From Coriaria nepalensis (taxonomy: Eukaryota; Streptophyta; Magnoliopsida; Cucurbitales; Coriariaceae), in NCBI GenBank assembly GCA_027186245.1, contig CP114492.1:9080501-9144500 (forward strand): a stretch of 64,000 bases of DNA, read 5' to 3'. Of the stretch, positions 60,201-64,000 are shown piece by piece. Below the pieces are notes generated by a model, which saw nothing but the letters and a program-made list of their open reading frames with translations, did no database searches and had not been told where the DNA came from. The position numbers and the translations under genes were made by a program. Numbering within the stretch: the first letter of the stretch is position 1; each line of letters begins with the position of its first letter.

Positions 60201-63200
60201 TGAAAATAATTTTTGGGAAACTGTCCCTATGCCCTTAGTCAACTCTAATGAAGAGTTTCATGAAATACTGGTTGAGAAAATGGATACTAGTGTAAGTCCT
60301 CCTATCTCTACCTTGCCAGAATTGACTGTATCAGAGACAGGGGGAGATGTACTTCATAACAAACCAAAGCTCCAGGTTTATACCAGAAAACGGTTTAACA
60401 AAAGTACTATGGCTCCAACCATTCCTTTAGCTGATGACCAATCAAATTCGCCAAGTAATGGCTCTCCAACTCAGGTGAATTTGATTGGTCATCAGCTAAA
60501 GGAATGGTTGGAGCCATAGTACTTTTGTTAAACCGTTTTCTGGTATAAACCTGGAGCTTTGGTTTGTTATGAAGTACATCTCCCCCTGTCTCTGATACAG
60601 TCAATTCTGGCAAGGTAGAGATAGGAGGACTTACACTATTTGATTACTTAAAGAGCTTCAAATGATGGGGATAAGATTAATAATACAGCTTTACTGATAA
60701 CACAATAAAGAATAAAGCTACAAGTCTCGATCTATACAAAACGCACTGGGTTTTTTGTCTTCGTTTCGGAGTGTCGGGTATGCATATAGCATGTCTGAGT
60801 TTACATGGCAACTCTCACACTACAGAAACAAACAGTCATATTTCTCGGCATCAGTCCTTGATAGACAAAGCATTGCCTGGCCCAATCATTCTCCATTCAT
60901 TGATTATGCATAAAACAGTATCAAAACTAAAAGTCTGATCAAGTTACATAATTAGTTGATCTGCATACTCTAAATTGCATAAAAGTGAACACTTATGATC
61001 AAGTTACAGGTTGCAAAAAATACTTGCCATCAGATGCAAAAGAGAAAACACTTATGATGAACTTACGAGTGGAGGAGTCCCTCGAGCAATACGCTGAACA
61101 GCAGAAGACCACTGTGTGTTCCACATGTACGGTCCCCCCACTGCTTGCAGAGCAATTGAACCCATGCTTCCCACACTGTTTAGTGAACTGGAAACTGATT
61201 TCATTGGAACTTGATTTTTCTGTATTGGAGGTGCTAAGCCAAAAAGTGCAACATAAAACCACAAGTTTCTAAATAACTTCAAAAGTGATGGTTCCACATC
61301 AGTAGTAGGGTCAAAATCGGAGCAGATCTCAGCAACAGCAGGAAGAAGAGGCCCCAGAAAATCTGCTCCACTTCTGCAACAGTGGAGAACAAGCATACAA
61401 CCAGTAGTTTAAAATCCAGCATACATTTTAATAGATAGACATAAGAAATCAAATATGTGGAACAAATACAGCTTTGCAATCTGAATGCATGTGGAATGAT
61501 TTCTACCTTCCACCTCTGGACTCAGCAGCCAAACCCACATCTGAGCAAAGAGACAGCAACCGGTTGCGATAGTCTGACCGCAACTTAGGACCCGTAAGCC
61601 CACTAGCAATAAGAAGAAACCCTGCAGGAAGGGTCTAGATGTGATTGAACTAGTGAGTATCCGAGTGAAGAGATATCCAGTCAAGAAACCTAACAGTCAT
61701 GAGATTCATAATGTAGAGATATTGCATACCTCAACACGTTCTGTAGTTGCTTCTTGAGCCAGTGTTCTGCTTTCGACAGATCCTACACTCGACAGTTTAT
61801 TCAAGTAACTTCTAGTCATCAAAACTACTGTCTCCCGGTAGGACTTCTCAAAACCTAGACTTGCCATGCGAGATACGGCATCAAGAAGCTGCCAGCGTTC
61901 AATTATTACAGAAAGTGAGAAATACTGGAATAGAACCAACAAAGAAAGTTCACGAATAAAAGTAATATATTTGTTAGATGAGTATTAATAAATTTCAACG
62001 ATGCCAGAAATCTAAAACTGGAATTGGCAAATACATGTTGCAAAAAAACAGAGGTTCCATACTCGAAGTCTCAATGAACTAGGAGTTGAAGCATCGCCTT
62101 CTTCTAAGCTTTCAATGAAAAGTGGTAATATCATGTCCACTGCTTCAGACTTGTTTATAGCAACATTAAGTTCAGCTAACAGACTTATGACATTAAGTTG
62201 CATTGAAGGAACAGCCTGTTTCTCCTTTTCGACCTGAAATTGACATAATTTCATGAATCTAAACTTAGATATTAACTAAAATGAACAAAAATATATAACA
62301 TCAATTAGTTGGAAAATGAGTATATTCATATATTGATCGTCAGTTCCTCCCACCAGAATGACCAATTCGTTGCAAAGGAAAAACACCACTCTTTCAAATT
62401 TTTATTAACAGAATTGGAAAAGCACAGACAGTTAATTGTGGTAAAGTCAAGAGAAGCAACTGAATGCATAATTTTAAGCGCCTTTCAGCATAGATTGACA
62501 TGAAATAACATTCAAGCACATTTGTTATGTGTGCATCAACATGGGTCTGCAGCACGGCTGCGGCTTGTAACATCCTTTGATATGTAAAATCATTAAAATT
62601 AACCTGATCATCATAATCATTCCTTTCACGAATGCTTGTAGCCAATCCCATGATGAATGTGTCCACAGGAGCCCGTTCCCTGGTCCAGCAAGATTCAATT
62701 ATCTGACAACATGTCTTCAAGACACTCTCAAACATAGCCCCTTGGTTGTTGCCCCAAGTGTCTGCCTGAACAATTACATTTCAGAAGAATTGAAAGTCAT
62801 ATGAGTTAAGACTTTGTACCACAATGAACACTGGATTGTATGTTAAATCTTAAGTGCGTCCAGATAATATACCTGCGCACAAACAGTTAGAACGAGAGGT
62901 TTAAGACGGATCAGCAAAACACGCAATGGCTGACCTCCCCGAGCAACAGCAATTTGTGCAAGCCCAGTGAGCAGGGAGCCAAAGAGGTCTTCACAAATTC
63001 TCAACTTTCGCCATACAGAGAGTAAACATGCTTCGGCAGAATCCATCAACAATGCAAAAGTCTCAAACACCAACTTCTTAGCCATCTTCCCCTCAAAATC
63101 AAGGAAGGCAAAGCTCTTGAGTATCAACGTGGCAGCAGCTTGAAACACCAAGAGTTTTGTATTAATTCTGGCTTTTAAATGTGACCCTTGTTCATTCCAA

Positions 63201-64000
63201 TCTCGCTTTCTGATCTGCCCATATAGTCCGCAACTGGTTAGTATCTCTTATCTTAGAATTGGCATTTTCTACTTTTTTCTTACAAATTAAATCATCATGC
63301 TCCTATAAGTAACTATAAATCAATTGCAACATTGAAAATCTCACCTTCAGAAAAACTGGGAGAGACTGGAGCTGCCTCTTGGCTATTAGTCTTACTTTCC
63401 CCCAGAGGCTAGTATCAACCCAAACTTTATCCAAAACATGCCCCATCAATTTAAATGCAATCTCTTGCTTTTCCAAACTCTCCACAGACTCTTCCTCAAA
63501 GTAAGCAACTTGCTGTTTGAGCAAGCTTCCTCCACCACCATTACTTAAGCCTAAGTTCAAAGTCAACAGATCAGCACCGATCTTCCACAAAGTGCCACCA
63601 CCATTCATCATCATTGACCCCCTTGAGGATGCACTAGTGGCATCATCAGCAACCCTAGAAGTTGCACTGCCTGAAGAACCTGATACTTGGCTCTCCTCCT
63701 TACTAGGACTTGAACCTTCATAGGGTTGATAGTGGTTCACACTTAATGGTGAACCTTGGGATGATGAGGCCTCGGAATGTTCCTGAATTTGTGGCCTAGG
63801 CGAACCAGGGACTGCTAGAGATATTGAAAACCGATCAAGGAGACAATTAACTAGTTTATCTGCATCACTGGGCAATATTGGGAGGAAATTCTTCGACAAA
63901 GCCATCAAAAATGATTTAGAAATCCCCGAGCCTTTGCAAAAACTATTAACTGCAGAGAGCGCAACCTCGCCCGTGAATCCAGAAATTTCCGTATCAAATT
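48225..64000 (-). CDS. PI4KA1: Phosphatidylinositol 4-kinase alpha, partial (5' end missing)
   Basis: Twenty-six exons are visible, ending [17 protein letters not shown] at 48225; about 1,920 codons of an expected 2,000 or so. Exons: 64000-63345, 63214-62873, 62765-62604, 62233-62063, 61888-61730, 61634-61507, 61373-61067, 57308-57140, 56977-56760, 55929-55771, 55659-55477, 53914-53378, 53276-52917, 52773-52559, 52418-52235, 52126-51990, 51887-51734, 51326-51060, 50449-50372, 50137-50090, 49972-49800, 49672-49477, 49368-49228, 49101-48893, 48762-48601, 48483-48225. The kinase domain is intact: [11 protein letters not shown], the catalytic loop KDRHNGN and the metal loop HIDFGFILE. The PIK helical domain precedes it ([20 protein letters not shown]). 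The enzyme makes plasma-membrane PI4P, the main substrate for PIP5Ks. All exon phases agree. Two introns carry transposon sequence, and the intron after 52917 uses a GC donor. Confidence 0.96.
54540..55060 (-). mobile_element. LINE-type reverse transcriptase fragment in a PI4K intron
   Basis: The minus strand reads [21 protein letters not shown], then [47 protein letters not shown] and [18 protein letters not shown] in the same order as the 3' part of plant non-LTR (LINE) reverse transcriptases. The YADD active-site region is changed to AYD, and stops interrupt the frame. The fragment lies between PI4K exons at 55477 and 53914, same strand. The flanking 54170-54480 and 55100-55330 are probably parts of the same insertion. 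Confidence 0.8.
57319..57521 (+). repeat. Older tandem copy of the duplicated PI4K intron segment
   Basis: Sequence from about 57319 (aaatagttacttgaagaacttcaaatgatgg) resembles that from 57417 (aaatgattacttaaagagcttcaaatgatgg), with a period near 100 bp and clear divergence. The second unit is the one copied again at 60641-60742, so three related units exist. Confidence 0.6.
57522..57763 (+). repeat. Single 5' LTR of the PI4K-intron Copia copy
   Basis: Starts tgttgaaag and runs to the primer-binding site at 57764. It contains a triplicated 'actaaattactttcct' motif near 57618-57680 and a TATA-like tctataaatatgtataaac. Its last two bases read TA instead of the usual CA. No partner LTR is found in the window. 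Confidence 0.75.
57820..60519 (+). CDS. Copia gag-protease-integrase polyprotein, truncated before RT
   Basis: One open frame of 899 codons with no internal stop. Gag comes first ([18 protein letters not shown]), then a CCHC knuckle ([19 protein letters not shown], about residues 268-286). The protease motif is [10 protein letters not shown] (about 355), and the integrase zinc region is HKRLGHLS with CEACHLAK. The integrase core has [17 protein letters not shown] and [15 protein letters not shown]. The frame then reads into the inverted copy of its own end and stops at 60517-60519, so the last dozen or so residues are artefacts of the inversion. The RT and RNase H that should follow are absent. 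The frame is better preserved than that of the longer element in DOA1. Confidence 0.9.
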   Translation: MYEVTSDQTLKPGLQTVRHPSENSPIQITTIRLNGDNFLRWSQSVRMYIRGRGKIGYITGETEEPDLDDPTYATWDAENSMVMTWLVNSMTEEIGANYLCYPTAKELWDNVSLMYSDLGNQSQVYELTLRLGEIRQGEDCVTKYFNTLKRFWQDLDLFNDYEWKSPEDCNQHKKMVDTGRIFKFLAGLNVEFDEVRGRIIGRNPMPSIGEAFAEVRREESRRHVMLGKKATDLTKSMEGSALAIPEAQASRRTYQNQRTGDKNNLHCDFCGKTRHTRENCYKLHGRPSYGRQNKQGERNVPAANEAESSMFGKEQLDHLLKLLKSYSSPNAPTGSMAQTGRVSIALLALGETSSWIIDSGASDHMTSCSKFFDSYYPCSGLEKVRIADGSFSPIAGKGHIKISENLTLKSVLHVPKLACNLLSVSKLSQDSNCSISFSPLTCVFQDRSSGKMIGTAKGRNGMYYFDETVFGTNQAQGLGSTSSTFVSDQIILWHKRLGHLSFSYLKHVFPTLFKGGYHSELHCEACHLAKDHRVSFPIKLYSSSRPFYLFHSDVWGPSKVNTLSGKKWFVTFIDDHTRLCWVYLMEKKSEVENIFKDFYIMIENQFQIKIGILRTDNGTEYFNKQLGTFLSEKGIIHQSTCRDTPQQNGIAERKNRHLLEVTRAIMFSMNVPKYLWGNALLTACYLINRMPSRVLKFETPLKILKHCFPTNRITAELPLKVFGCTCYVYIPNAFRSKLEPKSEKCVFLGYASNKRGYKCFNPVTKKFFESIDVNFVEEQPYFQKTVFQEETQMSENNFWETVPMPLVNSNEEFHEILVEKMDTSVSPPISTLPELTVSETGGDVLHNKPKLQVYTRKRFNKSTMAPTIPLADDQSNSPSNGSPTQVNLIGHQLKEWLEP
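60288..60638. repeat. 165-bp inverted repeat (21-bp spacer)
   Basis: The left arm, 60288-60452, is the reverse complement of the right arm, 60474-60638, with one mismatch next to the centre. The spacer is aagtaatggctctccaactca. Both arms come from the Copia integrase-linker coding region, so the same peptide ([18 protein letters not shown]) can be read on both strands. The structure can form a long hairpin as DNA or RNA. Confidence 0.95.

Larger units (their letters stand above)
57420..60742 (+). mobile_element. RT-less Copia copy with 102-bp flank duplication, antisense in PI4K
   Basis: An incomplete Copia element lies in the PI4K intron between exons 61067 and 57308, on the opposite strand. 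It has a 5' LTR (57522-57763), a perfect primer site tggtatcagagc (57764-57775) and an open gag-protease-integrase frame. There is no reverse transcriptase, RNase H or 3' LTR. The coding part stops at about 60452; a 165-bp inverted copy of its own end follows at 60474-60638. The whole is flanked by two 102-bp direct copies of intron sequence, 57420-57521 and 60641-60742, which differ at two bases. This is not the layout left by normal integration, which makes a 5-bp duplication. Confidence 0.85.

Noticed and set aside
60407..60613. Minus-strand open frame that mirrors the Copia frame
   Set aside because: It exists only because of the inverted repeat. The same peptide is read from the opposite arm; it is not a separate gene.
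62394..62600. Minus-strand extension [19 protein letters not shown] in a PI4K intron
   Set aside because: Exons at 62604 and 62233 join in phase (YDDQ then VEKEK) without it, so it is intron. No family was recognised.
1..64000. CRISPR arrays, rRNA, complete tRNA genes
   Set aside because: No regularly spaced repeats and no cloverleaf-forming sequence with intact A and B boxes were seen.

Overview
This is nuclear DNA from a flowering plant, most likely a core eudicot. The genes are intron-rich, the intergenic DNA is AT-rich, and the genes include plastid-targeted enzymes (HDR, TIC62-like, mTERF), a cytokinin IPT, a DIR1-like lipid-transfer protein and Copia retrotransposons. The protein flavour would fit a rosid such as a cucurbit, but I cannot fix the species. 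Gene models were built by hand from reading frames, splice sites and family knowledge. In most models the coding exons sum to a multiple of three.

Layout, left to right. 1-1370 (-): 5' half of a MIP1-leucine-zipper/DUF547 gene running off the left edge. 1371-4618: gene-free, with a MITE-like inverted repeat and a tRNA-like SINE. 4619-6147 (-): eEF1A-lysine-methyltransferase-like SAM methyltransferase. 6550-8200 (-): decayed, 5'-truncated TIC62. 9433-12780 (+): HDR/IspH, last enzyme of the MEP isoprenoid pathway. 13244-14220 (+): mTERF gene with a one-base frameshift. 14808-26419 (-): DOA1/PLAA WD40-PFU-PUL gene with 22 exons, two frameshifts and a young full-length Copia element in intron 16. 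27560-29259 (+): LPAT4/5 acyltransferase, convergent with a UPF0496 gene (29709-30842, -). 32179-32462 (+): broken DIR1-like gene. 32879-33826 (-): cytokinin isopentenyltransferase. 35788-37063 (+): RCE1 NEDD8/RUB-conjugating enzyme. 37436-38343 (-): PPPDE deSI-like protease. 39950-41446 (-): RRA-type extensin arabinosyltransferase. 42503-44194 (+): polyol transporter, with a fragmentary pseudogene copy at 46285-47400 that carries a TRIM mini-retrotransposon. 48225-64000 (-): phosphatidylinositol 4-kinase alpha, 26 exons in view, 5' end beyond the right edge. Its introns hold a LINE reverse-transcriptase fragment and an antisense, RT-less Copia copy that ends in a 165-bp inverted repeat and is flanked by a 102-bp direct duplication.

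The genes do not form an operon-like pathway; this is ordinary plant gene order with housekeeping genes side by side. The most unusual material is structural: the hairpin-ended Copia copy in PI4KA, the Copia insertion 26 bp past a DOA1 splice donor, the TRIM inside the transporter pseudogene, and a run of five disabled or frameshifted gene copies in 64 kb. No RNA gene or CRISPR array was found, and no wholly new system is claimed.
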